From assembly GCA_951799425.1 (NCBI GenBank), contig OX637397.1, positions 4,703,001 to 4,767,000 on the forward strand: a DNA stretch of 64,000 nt, read 5' to 3'. This document shows, piece by piece, positions 11,426-23,160 of the stretch (its first letter is position 1; the number at the start of each line of letters is the position of its first letter). Source of the stretch: Ilex aquifolium (taxonomy: Eukaryota; Streptophyta; Magnoliopsida; Aquifoliales; Aquifoliaceae). The notes beneath the pieces are model-generated. The model made no database searches, was not told the DNA's origin, and saw only the letters and a program-made list of their open reading frames with translations. The position numbers and the translations under genes are program-made.

Positions 11426-12060
11426 TCCTCTATGTTTGTGATTTGATTTTGGGTGTGAATACAAATATGTTTATTGTTGACCATTTTTTTTATTATTGCG
11501 TGTCTTCAAGCACATGTAATAACTAGTATATATATATATATATATCATATTAGCTATTTTTTAGATATAGTTTATTGTGTCCACCCTTAGAATTTGTCTT
11601 GATTTACAAACTTGTGTGTTCTTTTGGTTTTTTTTTTTTAAATTTAAAGGTAAAATTACTTGCAATTGATCTCTATTTTTTTTACAACTGATGATTGATT
11701 TATTTCTATTAGATAGAAATGGTATTATTATACTTACTTCTTGAATTTTTTTTTGAGAGAGTTTTGGGATTTTGATATAAAATATGAAAACTTGTACTAG
11801 GCCTCACATTTCGATGAGAGTTGTAATTGATTCTTTTGTTGGAGTATTTTCACAAAAAAATAAAATTTGTATGTAGATTATTTATATACCCATTATGTTA
11901 TATTTACATTTGACCAATTTATGGTGAATTTTAGTGACCATAAGTTACATATACTATATTCATTGTGAGAATTATTTAATGAGCATTATATTCTATTCAT
12001 TTGGTCAATAAATTACTAAGACCAAAATAATTGATTTTTATGATGAGTTAATAAGTTAAT
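11426..12060. other. intergenic AT-rich DNA with a TA microsatellite
   Basis: A (TA)n run lies at about 11526-11545. No gene or element ends recognised. Confidence 0.4.
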
Positions 12061-12065
12061 TATTT

Positions 12066-12440
12066 TAAGTCAGGGGAGATAAATTCAAGTTGGCGAAGGT
12101 ATTAAGATGACGAAGGAAAACAACCATTTGGGTTTCGAAGGTATTAAGGTTTTTATTATTATTTTCCCTTCATTTTATGTGAGGGAGGATAAATTCAAGT
12201 TGACAGCTCTTTCTTGATTGGTATGTTTGGAGGAATAATTAAACAGAATATGGTGATTGCGTGTTTGGAAGGGAAACCACTGATCACGTGGGTATGTTTG
12301 GAGGAATAATTCCATGGTGATTGCGTGTTTGGAAGGGAAATCACTTATCACACAGGTCAAGTGCCTTTTCAGGGGCAATTCCTCTTGGAACTTTTGGCAA
12401 CTAAGAAAAAGACATGGAAATAATGGCATGGGAGACTTTC
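12066..12440. repeat. short direct repeats, about 70 bp
   Basis: GGTATGTTTGGAGGAATAAT followed by GGTGATTGCGTGTTTGGAAG appears twice (near 12220 and 12290). GATAAATTCAAGTTG also appears twice (12080 and 12189). No gene recognised. Confidence 0.6.
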
Positions 12441-12644
12441 TTGCATGAGGGTTTTGTCTTACTCTTAATTGGAGGCAACTTGCATTTTCAAATGATGTGA
12501 TTCAAGGAAGACTTCATTTCTTGGAACGTCAAATAGAGAAAATACTGCTGTTGGAGGGAATTTCGGTTATCACAATTTGGGCTCTTCCAAATGTCTTGGA
12601 AAGAGAGATTTTTTGCGTGAGGTAAGGGAGATCCCGCAAGTATG

Positions 12645-13362
12645 GCAGCCTTGTTCTAATTTTCCTAGCTACATTCAGTGGTTGCCTGGTTGGTGGATAT
12701 TTATTCTTGGATTAAAAATTTGCTTGATGGACAAAGGGTCCCACCAAGTTTGTTCCATCCGTATGCTTGGAATCCATGGGAATAAAGAATGAAATCATAA
12801 AGAAGTTTCATGGGTATCTTTTAGTGGAAAAGTGGTCCAACCACTTGTCGGTGAAGACCAAATTCACGTGGTCGCGGATAGGTTGGACATGGACATTATT
12901 TAAGGAGTGTGAAAACATCGAAAAGAAAAAAGGTAGACCATGTAGGAGGTGTATAACTTTTTTGAAGCAATTATTTCATTGCTTGTTTCGTTCGAATAAT
13001 TTTATTAGTTATTTCCTATCATGTAAAAGGATAAGGTTTATGTCCTTCCCACTTTTTTATTTTGATTATTAATAAAATTTTGCCCCAAAAAAAAATTATT
13101 TTAAGGTAGGAGTTATATATTTCATATACTTATATCTAGGTTCTATTTTAACCCACATTGAGGGGGAACAAAGTTATCAATATCTCATGTCTTTTTCAAC
13201 TATTTTTTGTGTGTAAGTTATATTATATTTTTAGGCAAAGAAAAGTGTGTAAAATTTCTATTTTTTAAGGTGTGTGTAGACTTAGAGAAATTACAGTGAG
13301 TAATTGGGATGTTGTATCCTAGAGGCAGCGTGTTGTATCCTGCTACACTGGAGAACCCTTTT
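12645..13362 (+). repeat. duplicated segment, block 1 copy of 52.15-52.86 kb
   Basis: Collinear and highly similar to 52150-52865, beginning GGTTGGTGGATATTTATTCT and ending in the phrase GTTGTATCCTAGAGGC and CTACACTGGAGAA. Short open frames here are not conserved in the other copy, so no gene is called. This marks the left end of the large duplication that also contains ANK gene 1. Confidence 0.8.
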
Positions 13363-13450
13363 TTGAAAATCGATTTTTAAGGGCGACTTCCACCATAGGT
13401 TCGTAACATTTGTATCAGAGTCCCAAAACACGTTAAATATGGGATCGGAC

Positions 13451-13570
13451 TTGCAGCAGTTGTACGATCATTTTTGGGCAAGGGATAACCTATAGATTAT
13501 ATTAAAGTTACTGACCCATTTAGTGGGAAAGGGTCACTTGGACCTCGAATGAGGTACCACCCTTATGTGA
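13451..13570 (+). repeat. 120-bp segment shared with 46.76-46.88 kb
   Basis: Near-identical to 46760-46880 (TTTTTGGGCAAGGGATAACC through GACCTCGAATGAGGTACCAC). In that copy it joins directly to ankyrin 5'-flank repeat, showing shuffling between cluster members. Confidence 0.8.
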
Positions 13571-13737
13571 AGTTGGAAGTTCCCCTTTTTTAATTTTTTA
13601 ATTTTATTGTCATAGTTATTAAAATTTTTGAACTGTTTTAAATGGTCCTATTGCTCAATTTTATCAAAATAATTATTTTTAAAAAATTTTAAGAAATAAA
13701 ATCACATAATTGGAAGTTGAGAGACCAAAATCAATAC

Positions 13738-13912
13738 ATTGGAAAATGCTACTTGGACCTAATATGAAGACCTAATCTCGGGACCTAATTCACAACTAAT
13801 CAAATGGTTCCAAAATTGGATTGAAAATGGGTTTCATCTAACTTTATAACTCACAACTAAACATGGTTGTATTGAATTAAGTCCCTAATTAGGTCCCCAA
13901 ATAAAAACAAGA
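13738..13912. mobile_element. small MITE-like repeat, relative at 24.67-24.83 kb
   Basis: Two copies share GGAAAAATGCTAnTTG at one end, an internal ACAACTAATC, and GATTAGRTCCC near the other end, with inverted GAYCTAAT-type termini. About 170 bp, no coding capacity. Confidence 0.5.
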
Positions 13913-14089
13913 GAATTTAATCATTAATGATCGAGGGATTACGGTAAATCATTTTCCTACAACTGCATAGATATCCTCCCACTTTACGTTGCTGCCGAAG
14001 GGGGATTTCATATGAGAGAGTATAAATATGGGGTCTTTTTTTGTCTTTTGGTACTCACAGAACACAGATGAAGCCGTCCCTCTCTTCTA

Positions 14090-14452
14090 TTCTCTGTTGA
14101 ATTAGCATGTTTGTTGGTGTCTATGTGTGACCAAAATCTAATTATTTCTCTCTTTTTTTCTTGCAACTCTTTCGAGACTTTGTCCAAGGTACTAACAAAT
14201 TAATGACATGTAGACAAGTCCAAACAAAGTTGGGATAGGTTCAAAGTCGACCTCAAAAATAGGTTTATGTACAATCGACTTTGATTGGTAAAGTACAATT
14301 TATTCCATTCGGCTACTGTTAATCTATGCAGTGAGTGAAATCCGTTACTTTTAGTGCATCCAGCCCATCCTTGGATGTTACTATGAACAGGATGGGTACC
14401 TACCTTATGCCTATTTAATGGTGCATATATCTTGTAACATCACTCCTCCATA
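14090..14452 (+). promoter_or_regulatory. ANK gene 1 promoter module, cut off by a Helitron
   Basis: Collinear with 53727-53961 plus 54537-54657 upstream of ANK gene 2. Contains the conserved cluster module: CATCCTTGGATGTT, GATGGGTACCT, TATGCCTATTTAATGG (TATA-like at 14411) and CTTGTAACATCACTCC. The same module precedes genes 3 and 4 and occurs as orphans at 45.4, 46.3 and 47.2 kb, where one version reads CTATATAATG, a proper TATA box. In gene 1 the module is separated from the start codon by the 4-kb Helitron. Confidence 0.6.
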
Positions 14453-17400
14453 TCTATATAATAAGATAGAAGGGAAGTTGAATTTTATCCCTTCATAATT
14501 TCCCACCAAATCCCACTAGCTTCTCAACGTCCCTGACACGCACAGCCTCTAATGCCCACACGCCTGTCAGAACACACCCCCACTCTCTGTTATCCACCTC
14601 TATACGCTGAACACGCAAACCCCTCTCCCAAAAAAAAAAAAAAAAAATTCTCTCCTCTCTCTCTCTGTGCAGAATTGAGCTCCGGCGAAAATCCACCGAC
14701 TCACTGTCAAGTTAGTCTCTTTCTTTCACCTCTATTCTTTTCTCTTTCTCTTTCTCTTCTCTGCTAATAAGATAGAAGGGAAGTTGAATTTTATCCCTTC
14801 ATAATTTCCCACCAAATCCCACCAGCTTCTCAACGTCCCTGACACGCACAACCTCTAATGCCCACACGATTGTCAGAACACACCCCCACACCCCACTCTC
14901 TGTTATCCCCCTCTATACACTGAACACACAAACCCCCCTCCCAAAAAAAAAAAAATTCTTTCCTCTCTCTCTCTCTGTGCAGAATTGAGTTCTGGAAAAA
15001 TTCCACCGACTCACTCTCAGGTTAGTCTTTTTCTCTCCCCCTTATTCATTTCTCTTTCTCTTCTCTGCTCTCACACCACAACATACATCACACACCCAAC
15101 CGCTTCTCTGCCCTCTCTATGCTCTCGCTCACTTCTCTCTCTCACTTCACAATCTGCTTCAATTATTCCGTCATTCCTAATTTCTGACCATGATTCCGGT
15201 AATGTGTATGTGGCTTATACGGTTAGGTGAGTGTCACTCTCCCTCGGATATCATGCAAGAAATGGAAAAACGGGTGTGTGAATGAAATATGTGTGTGTGT
15301 ACAAAAGTGCTTCCCAAACGTAGAGAGACTCTCGAGTGTCATGTTTTACTTGGAATTGTTATTTAAAGGTCGTCTCCTCAGGGAAGGAAGGTGAATTATG
15401 TTGAAGGTGATTTTGGTAAAAAAAGAAAAAGTGTAAAATCTTTTGAGTTTGAGTTTTGATGAGTGAAGTTTGTGATAGAAAATGCAGTGGAAACAAGTGT
15501 TGACTAATCCAAAGAGGTCATTCCAATGGGAATGCTAAATCAACTCAAAACATTCTTCTAATGGTGCATAGATGTTCGATTAATTCGTAGGAAGCGAGGG
15601 ACTAAATGAAAGTGTAGACTCAAGCATACCCCGTGACAAGTCTACGGTGTATCAAGAGCTTACAACCATGTCCACACTCAACTTAGTCAAACCAAACCAT
15701 CTCACACTACAAGGAGGAATGAAGAAAAGTGAATTTATCATACACAAGAGGAATTCTCCCTTGGATTAGCCAACTTAAAGTTTAGCTACTCATGTTAAAT
15801 GTAAAGACATACAATGTGTAAAGAGACATGGTATTGAAATGGAAGTTAAACTTGTATTAAAGTGAAGAGAAGTGAAACTATGTTTCTCTTTGATGGGATT
15901 TATTTCATAGGATTCTCTTGAATTTTAATTGATTCTTTCTCTAAATTTTAATTGATTTACACTTTGTTTGATTTTTTCAATTTTATGTGGGGCTAGTTTA
16001 GGTTCAATCTTATGCGAATTTTGTAATTATGTTAGATTCAATTTGATGCAAATTTTATAATTAGATTAGGTACTCGAGCAAGCCCTCAAATGCATTTTTG
16101 TGATTCCTCTGCAATGTATTACATTGCCGCCTCTTATTGTTGGTTTGCACTACAATCTTATTGTGTGTTTATTGGCTCATTGCCGTTACTTGGATCGAAT
16201 AGATTTTTTTATTGGGAGGCGCATGTAGCATATTTGTTGACTTTCATTCACACAGAGTAACAAATATACCGAATTGGACATTGAGGCAACACAAACTTCA
16301 CAGATTCACAATCAGACACATTTTTTTTTTTGAATTCATTTTTGAGATTAATTGTTTGTATGTAAGTATGTGTGAGTGGATTGCTAGGTCGGTTGAATTA
16401 GTGGTACATTGAGAATCTAAACAACACAAATGAGTGTATATAGAAGTTAAATGACCCATATCGAGTGTGCTTTCTTTATGGTTCTTCCAATCCTGTTATT
16501 GGTTTTTATTGTGCATTGTTCTTTCGATCCTTTTATTGGTTTTTACTGCACCGGCACACGTCTACAATTTTGTTATTATTTGTCTATCACTACTGACTTT
16601 TGGTGTGTTTTATGGTGATAGTCAACGGAAATATCAGAGAGGAGATGAAATTGCTTAGTATGCAAATGTAGAAAAAATATAATTGTGCGGAATGAGTATA
16701 ACTTGGTGAATGCTTGATGTATTTGGTAAATTCTAGGCCTTTTGATTTAACATCTTAGTCCTATTCTGGTGTGATTTTGCTCAATATGAGATTGCCTAAA
16801 TACAGTTTAGAGTTTAAAATTGAAGTGAGTATGCCTTTAACTAATGTATTAGCATTCTATTTACAATTTACACTTATATTGGCTCATTGACCCCTTTTAA
16901 TTACTAAATTTTATTTTTCTATTAGTGTTAGTTCTTATTACTACTTGTTAAGTTTCTTTTATTTGGTTTGTCATTACTTTCAAACCTATCATTTTTTTTT
17001 CTTTTACTTTTATTTCTCTTGCATATCATATGTCTGGTTATTTTTGCACCTTGATACTTCACTGTTTTGTTGGTAGTGAGGTTGGATCATCAGTAGTTAT
17101 TAGTGCTAGAGGTGGGACATTCACGATTTGTTTTTAATGTCAATCACTGCCATGTTATTTGATGATTTGTCAGTTGATTGATATTTGATTAGTTTAATCT
17201 TTAATTAGTTATTTTATGTTGGTTTATCCATGTAGTTTGAACTTTATTTAGTTTAGCATTCACTAGGACTTGATTTCCTATTAGTGTATTCCTTTTGCAT
17301 AGCATGTGTACATTGCCCAGCATTTGTTAGTTGATAGATTGTTTTTCATCTAATAGGTCCCGTGGTTGAAGAAATGTTTCATTGGTAAATTTTTGCACCC

Positions 17401-18443
17401 TTCCACTATATTTCTTGCAACTGAGTGGTAACTCATTGTCATGTGCTTGCAATACATAACCAGTGACGCCTTCTAATGTGTCCCTTTAAGTTTATTTCCA
17501 GTATACATTTCTTTTTAAAATTTCCACGGGCCAGATTGTTGCATTTAGTGTCCATGAAAAAAGAATGAGATGAAAACACTGGATAGTAATATGCTAGAGT
17601 ATACCCTGAGGCGTGAGTTGTAATGGACGTTGAAAGGGCTCTGCATTAAAATTTCATGCCAAAATGATTTATTTGATGTTTGGGTTTGGGTCGATTCCTT
17701 TGATAGATATAACACAAATTTATAATAGGGACTTCAAATGAGGAGCCCTTTCAACGTCAAGTAATTTTGTGTTAATTGTGTGTTGTATTATAAACTAAGA
17801 TTCTTATTATTGATAGAACTAACTTTTATGTTGAATATTGAAGGTGGTAGCTACCAATTTTTTGCACAGAATCTTAAAATTAAGGGACATTTTTGGAGGT
17901 ATTTTTTAATATTGCATTGTTCTTTTTTTATGCTTCTCCATAATATTGTGAGCTTTCTACAGACTTCTAGAATTTTTGTTGGGTTCTATTCGTTTGAACT
18001 GGTAATTGGATTGACAGAGAAAGTGATAAAGTACTACAGTGTGAATTTGTTGTAACCAATAGCTTATTTATATTTGTTATGTGATTTGAAGAAATTTATG
18101 TTTGCTATTCTAATATTAGTGTGAATAATGTGTTTTCCTTCTACCCATTAATATCTTTGCCTCTATGTAAATGGGTTACAGTTGCATTCATGTATTTGTT
18201 TGATTTCTCATGTATGAGTTATAGTTGTTCAATGAATCTATATAAATGATGCCACAAATTAATTCTTTCTTTTTTTATTTTTTAATTTGCAGTTTTTTTA
18301 TTACAATGTCAGTGTCTTAAGGATGTAGTTTAGACTTTCATTTTAGTGCATATCTATGTTCAATACTTGATTTTTTGTGTCCACGATTAATATTTGATTT
18401 TTTTTTGAATTGCGCAGTGCCTTCAGGCACGGGTTATCACTAG
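14453..18443 (+). mobile_element. non-autonomous Helitron, 3991 bp, exact borders
   Basis: Starts TCTATATAATAAGAT and ends GGGTTATCACTAG. A hairpin GTGCC-TTCA-GGCAC (18417-18430) stands 13 nt before the CTAG end, as in plant Helitrons (5'-TC, 3'-CTRR). It is inserted between A and T with no target duplication. The duplicate locus upstream of ANK gene 2 shows the empty site: CCTCCATA joins directly to TAGTTCTATAATTTTG there (54648-54670). No Rep/helicase open frame was found, so it is non-autonomous. Its first ~310 bp is present twice in tandem. No captured gene was recognised inside. Confidence 0.93.
14458..15075 (+). repeat. tandem duplication of the Helitron 5' end
   Basis: The segment beginning TAATAAGATAGAAGGGAAG occurs at 14458 and again at 14766, each followed by the same CCACACG...CACACCCCC phrase, an A-run, a CT-rich run and GCAGAATTGAG. 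Period about 308 bp. Both copies contain the CT-rich leader-like tract. Confidence 0.88.
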
Positions 18444-18537
18444 TAGTTCTATAATTTTGAATACTTGAGAGAAAGAAGTAGGCCCTTCACTAGCAAAAGA
18501 AAGATCTATCTGCATCTAGCAGTTGCATACTATCCAC

Positions 18538-21500
18538 ATGGATCCTAAATTGTGCATTGCTGCCGAATCCGACAACATTCATGTTCTGGTGCAAAACAAG
18601 GAAAAACTTGTGGTGGAATTGACTCCACACCAGAATACTGTTCTCCACATTGCATCCCAACAGGGTCACACAAAATGTGTATCGAAGATCCTATCAATGC
18701 ATCCATCGCTATTACATTGCGTGAATTCAAGTGGCGAGTCTGCACTTCATCTTGCTGCAAGGAATGGAAAGAAAAATGTAGTCATGGCACTCATTCGATT
18801 TGCAAAATCAAATGGTGGTGCAAGGCTTGAAAGTGGAGTTGAAGCAGCCAAGGAGATGTTGAGAATGACAAACGAGGATGGAGACACAGCCTTGCACCAA
18901 GCTGTTCGATATAATCAGTTGCATGTGGTTGAGATTTTAACAAAAGAAGATTATGAGTATTCATATACTGCCAATAAAGCCGAGGAGACCCCACTTTATA
19001 TTGCTGCAGAGAGGGGATATTTTAACTTGATTGAAGTGATCTTGGAATCATGCACATCACCAGCTTATGATGGCCCATGTGGTAGTACAGCTTTACACGC
19101 CGCAGTACTCTCCAAAAGCAAAGGTACAAAGTTCTGCATCATTATTATTTACTCCTAATGATATAATTCGCAAAATTTCAGGCCAACTTTTACTTCAAAA
19201 ATGATGTGGTTATTAGCCATTCAATATTCTTGTGCCCCTTGTTTGTTAGAAGGGATAATGCCAACTCATTTGGGAATTAATAAAGTTTCGAGTTTAAAGT
19301 TGGGTAGTATAAGAATGTTGATTATCTACTCGTTGGATGTTACAAAAGAGAAGAATTGAACACCCAAAGTCGAACACAATTGTCACTAAGCAATAATTAT
19401 TAATGCATCTAGGAACATAGAGAGAGGCAATCGCCAACAGAGAAAGGCGTAGAGCGAGAGGACGAAGGTTTCGGAATTTTTTTTGCTATTGCATAAAATA
19501 TGTTAAGAGTTTGTTTGGTTAGCGTCAAAACATTGGAAAGTATAAGAAAATAAAAAAAAAAAAAAAAAAACAACTTCTTCTTTGTTTGATTAGCCCGAAA
19601 GTACAATTGCTCGAGAAATTTTGTTTTTCTTCAAGTGTCAAATTTTCTTGTAAACATCTACTTTGGTTTCCCACAAATTGTGCAAGAAATTTTTTGTTTC
19701 CCGTGAAAGTTTCCTTATTTTCCTGTTTTGCCCACTTACCCTTTCTCCATTAGATTGATATGATAAGGATAATTTAGTCCTTGCATCAATTTTTCTAAGA
19801 AACTTTTCATTCTAGTAAAACGCATACAAGAAAATAAATTTTCCTTTCCATTTTTTTTTTTTCCACTTCACTTTCTACCATTTTCATTTTTCATCATCAA
19901 TTTCTTTCTAACCAAGAATCACCTAGAGGAACCGAATCTTTTGAATGCTTCTTTGGAGGAGCATTTGAAAAAATAGAAAGTATTTTCGGTCCGTATGAAT
20001 GCCTATTTTGATTAGTTGCAATAGTGGAGAACTATCCCAAATACAAATCCTTTGGACTCATGGCTACAACCAAAGTTTGAAAGTACGGTAATATCCACAA
20101 TCATGCACATCTGCTAATCTGGGATTGTTTTGCAAGAGTCGATCTTGTGATTACTTTCCCAAAAAAATCAATAAAACCTTCTCCACAATACTTGAGGCAG
20201 CTATGTGAAACTTGATTTGTCATTTTGACTGCCTAAGGTTCAACTGCAGGCTATTAATTTCTTTTTTTAAAACTTCAGATTGATTTTGATTTTTTTTTTC
20301 TATGCCATTTTGCTAACATGTGTATTATTTCATCTTTATTCTCACCAACTTCCCCAGCTTGTACACAAAAATTGTTGGATTGGAAGAGCTCTCTAGTCAA
20401 GAAAACGGATGAAAAAGGATCGAGTCCGCTACATTATGCTGCATTGAGTGGATTTTCTTTTGGGACATCTCAGCTATTAGATGTAGATAATTCCATTGCA
20501 TACATTTCAAACAATGACAACAAAACAGCTCTTCATATAGCAATTATTGGAGGTCGTTATTCTGTCGTTAAAGAACTCATGTCGCACTCTCCAGATTGCT
20601 GGGAAATTATGAATGGCAAGAGACAAAATATACTTCACATTGCATTGGAGTATAATAGGAAGGACATAATCGAATATATCTTACAAAACAGCAGAGCAAT
20701 CAGCACTCTCATAACACAGAAAGACATTGATGGCAACACACCTCTCCATTTCTTAGCCGCTTCTGAATTCTACATGCCTACTAAGCTCATAAGGCATCCT
20801 ATGGCGGATAAGAAGGCCTTAAACAAGGAAAAGTTGACTCCGTTGGACATGACAACGGACATATTCAGTCCTAATCGGGTAAGATGCCTGACATTTTCCT
20901 ATTATTTAAGGAGTTATCATGATATGCCACTCAGGACTTTGAAGTATACATTGAGTCTTACTTTTGTCTCTCAAATTTTTAACTTTATTGTTTTAATTAT
21001 TTTTGTAATTTATTCTTAAATGGACTTATTTAGACCTGTCAATAGAGTGGATTTTGATTCAACTTCAAATCTATTTAATCGGATATGCATTAATATTTTA
21101 ATATGTCTACTCGAATCCGATTAAGTTTCTTTAAAAGGATTTGGATTTGGATACATGTAAATCTGATCCGATATATATATATTTATATAAAATACATACA
21201 TATTTAATTGAGAGACCATATTGTATATGCATACATACTTAGTTAGATTATTAATGCTATTGACATGAAATTAAATAAAAAAATATTGAATTGAATGATT
21301 GATTGATTAAATTAGGTTGAAAGTTAACATAAATTTGGTAAAATTATTAATTTTTTATGAAATTTTATTGGGATTCAAATTTTCATCGAGTAATTGGATT
21401 GAATATCCAAGTATGAATTAAGATTGTGTAATGGAAGTAGTTTTGATGATTATGATGATACTCTTGACAATGGACATGTTTTTTAATATTTAATTTTATC

Positions 21501-22114
21501 AGAGGGGACTGAGATATGCTGGTGGTACTTTGAGCTTGCGGAAAAGGATCAGCATAATTAAAGATATGAGAAAGGGAACTATTGCAAACGAAGATCCGGC
21601 AATAGTTGCAGATAAACAGAAGGAAACACTAAAACATTTCAAGAAAGGATTGAATACTAGTGTGATAGTGGCTGCACTCGTAGTCACCGTAACCTTCACA
21701 GCCGGATTCACCATGCCTGGTGGTTACAATCAAAGTGGCGTTGAAAACCCAGTCCCTGGAATGGCAGTTCTCTCAAAAAGACGAGCTTTCCAGGCATTTG
21801 TCATATCAGATGCTATAGCCCTACTATTCTCTTCAATAGCTATATTTCTCAACTTTTTGGCGGCATGGCAGCAACCCTTAAAAGTTGTGCAGATTCTTGC
21901 CATTGCCGCTGGGAATTTTGTTTGTGCCGCCATTATAGCGATGATGGTTGCATTTAGTACAACGACTTATGTTGTGTTGGAACAATCACCAGCCCTTGCA
22001 GTCACCGCATGTGTTGTTGGTGTCCTATCTTATCCCCTTTTTTACTTATTGGTCCGAGGACTTGATCGTATGGCAGGACTTGATAGTATAGCACGTAGGG
22101 CTTGGTTTGGTTAG
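18538..22114 (+). CDS. ankyrin-PGG membrane protein, ANK gene 1, intact
   Basis: Three exons: 18538-19123, 20358-20878 and 21503-22114, with GT-AG introns (GTACAA, GTAAGA donors; CCCCAG, TATCAG acceptors) in phases 1 and 0; 572 residues. The start is the ATG of MDPKLC; the open frame extends five codons upstream only from a TTG. About nine ankyrin repeats fill residues 30-360 (cores such as NTVLHIAS, SALHLAARNG, TALHQAV, TPLYIAAERG, SPLHYAAL, TALHIAI, NILHIAL, TPLHFLAA). A PGG domain follows, with GFTMPGGYNQSG around 437-448 and about four membrane helices. This is the ACD6/ITN1 architecture, known in defence and salt-stress signalling at membranes; function here is inferred. Close paralogue of gene 2, but the C-terminus differs and its last codons fall at a MITE border. 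Confidence 0.9.
19508..19920. mobile_element. MITE in intron 1 of ANK gene 1
   Basis: Bounded by TTTGTTTGGTTAGCG on the left and CTTTCTAACCAAGAATC (inverse of GATTCTTGGTTAGAAAG) on the right. About 410 bp, internally inverted-repeat rich with A- and T-runs. The same insert is in intron 1 of gene 2 at 55722-56140, so it predates the duplication. An inverted family member lies at the end of exon 3. Confidence 0.75.
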
Positions 22115-22492
22115 AAAGAAATTGATGATGGAAAATGAAAAAGGTAGAAAGTGAAGTGAAATAAAGGAAATAGAAAGAAAAATTTATTTTCTTGTATGCG
22201 TTTGATTAGAATGAAAAGTTTTTTGGAAAATTGATGCAATGACTAAATTACTCTTATCATATTAATCGAATGGGGAAAAGGATAAGTGAGCAAAATAGGA
22301 AAAATAAGGCAACTTTCATGGGAAAAAAAATTTTCCCGCACAATTTATAGGAAACCAAAGTAGATGTTTACGGGAAAATTCGACACTTGAAGAAAAAAAA
22401 ACTTTCTCGAGAAATTATACTTTCTAACTAATCAAACAAAGAAAATTTTGGTTTTTTTTTCCTGCACTTTTCGGTGCTTTGTCGCTAAGCCT
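22099..22492. mobile_element. inverted MITE copy at the 3' end of ANK gene 1
   Basis: Reverse-complement relative of the intron-1 MITE: it begins GGTTTGGTTAGAAAGAAATTGATGATGG-like (TGGTTAGAAAGAAATTGATG at 22108) and ends TTTGTCGCTAAG. Beyond it the flank resumes AAGAGATTTTGACCTCCC, the same 3' flank found after gene 2 and gene 3. The stop codon TAG of gene 1 (22112-22114) is inside the MITE end. Confidence 0.75.
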
Positions 22493-23160
22493 AAGAGATT
22501 TTGACCTCCCACGATAATTTTCAGCCAAATTATGGTTGCTTTTCATCTTTTCTACTATTTTTAAACTTAGTTTTAAATTTATCGTTGTTTATATGAAAAT
22601 GATTTCAAATACGTGTGCTTCTAATCTTTTTACTTTCAACAACGTTCGTTTAAATCACACTTTCATGCAACACGTACGATAAATTGAAAAATAAACTAAA
22701 AACAATCATAGAGTGATAATGCGGATTAAAAAACCAACGTAATTGCAGTAAAAAAACTCCACGAATGGGAATCACAAAAGAATAGTGATGTAGTACAGGT
22801 GGCGATAATTTTAGTACTTTATTTGCACGTGGTTAATACTGTTCAAGTTGGAAATTCTAGAAGATTTTGTTTTATTTTCTAATTTAATTAGGAAATTTTA
22901 TTTTATTTGGTTTCCTAATTTAATTAGGATTCTAGTTTCCTAACTAGTTGGTTTAGGGTTTCTACTACTATATCAACTTTTATAAACCTTAGGACAAAAT
23001 AGTTTTGGATCATTAATAATATGAGGGAGTCTTCTCTCTTTTTTCAATTATTCTGGTATTCTTACGAATCAACAGATCAATTGAGTTCTAGGATTGATAT
23101 TTTGTGAGAATCAACATGTTTAGAGTTAGATTTTAAATCGATATTTGTGCAAAAATCAGC
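22493..23160. other. ANK gene 1 3' flank, then possible LTR-like leader
   Basis: 22493-22585 matches the 3' flank of gene 2 (60381-60466). After divergence, 22830-23140 has features seen in LTR leaders (TTTATAAACC TATA-like site near 22980, then a CT-rich stretch) but no termini. No gene seen. Confidence 0.35.

Noticed and set aside
10322-11441. Long plus-strand open frames (141-211 codons) of His/Pro/Thr/Ser
   Set aside because: They overlap in all three frames of a triplet repeat; no domain, no intron signals and no start context.
12577-13072. Plus-strand frames in the block 1 duplicated segment
   Set aside because: Not preserved in the collinear block 2 copy, and no protein family recognised.
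13405-13425. Primer-binding-site-like TGTATCAGAG
   Set aside because: No LTR end precedes it and no gag frame follows.
14453-18443. Search for Rep/helicase or captured genes in the Helitron
   Set aside because: No frame longer than about 90 codons and no recognised domain.
18523-18537. Upstream extension of ANK gene 1 (and 54737-54751 in gene 2)
   Set aside because: The extension starts at TTG, not ATG. The conserved start is the ATG of MDPKLC at 18538 and 54752.
20879-21019. Extension of ANK exon 2 open frame past 20878
   Set aside because: It reads through a GTAAGA donor into intron 2; the homologous junction is used consistently in genes 2 and 3.
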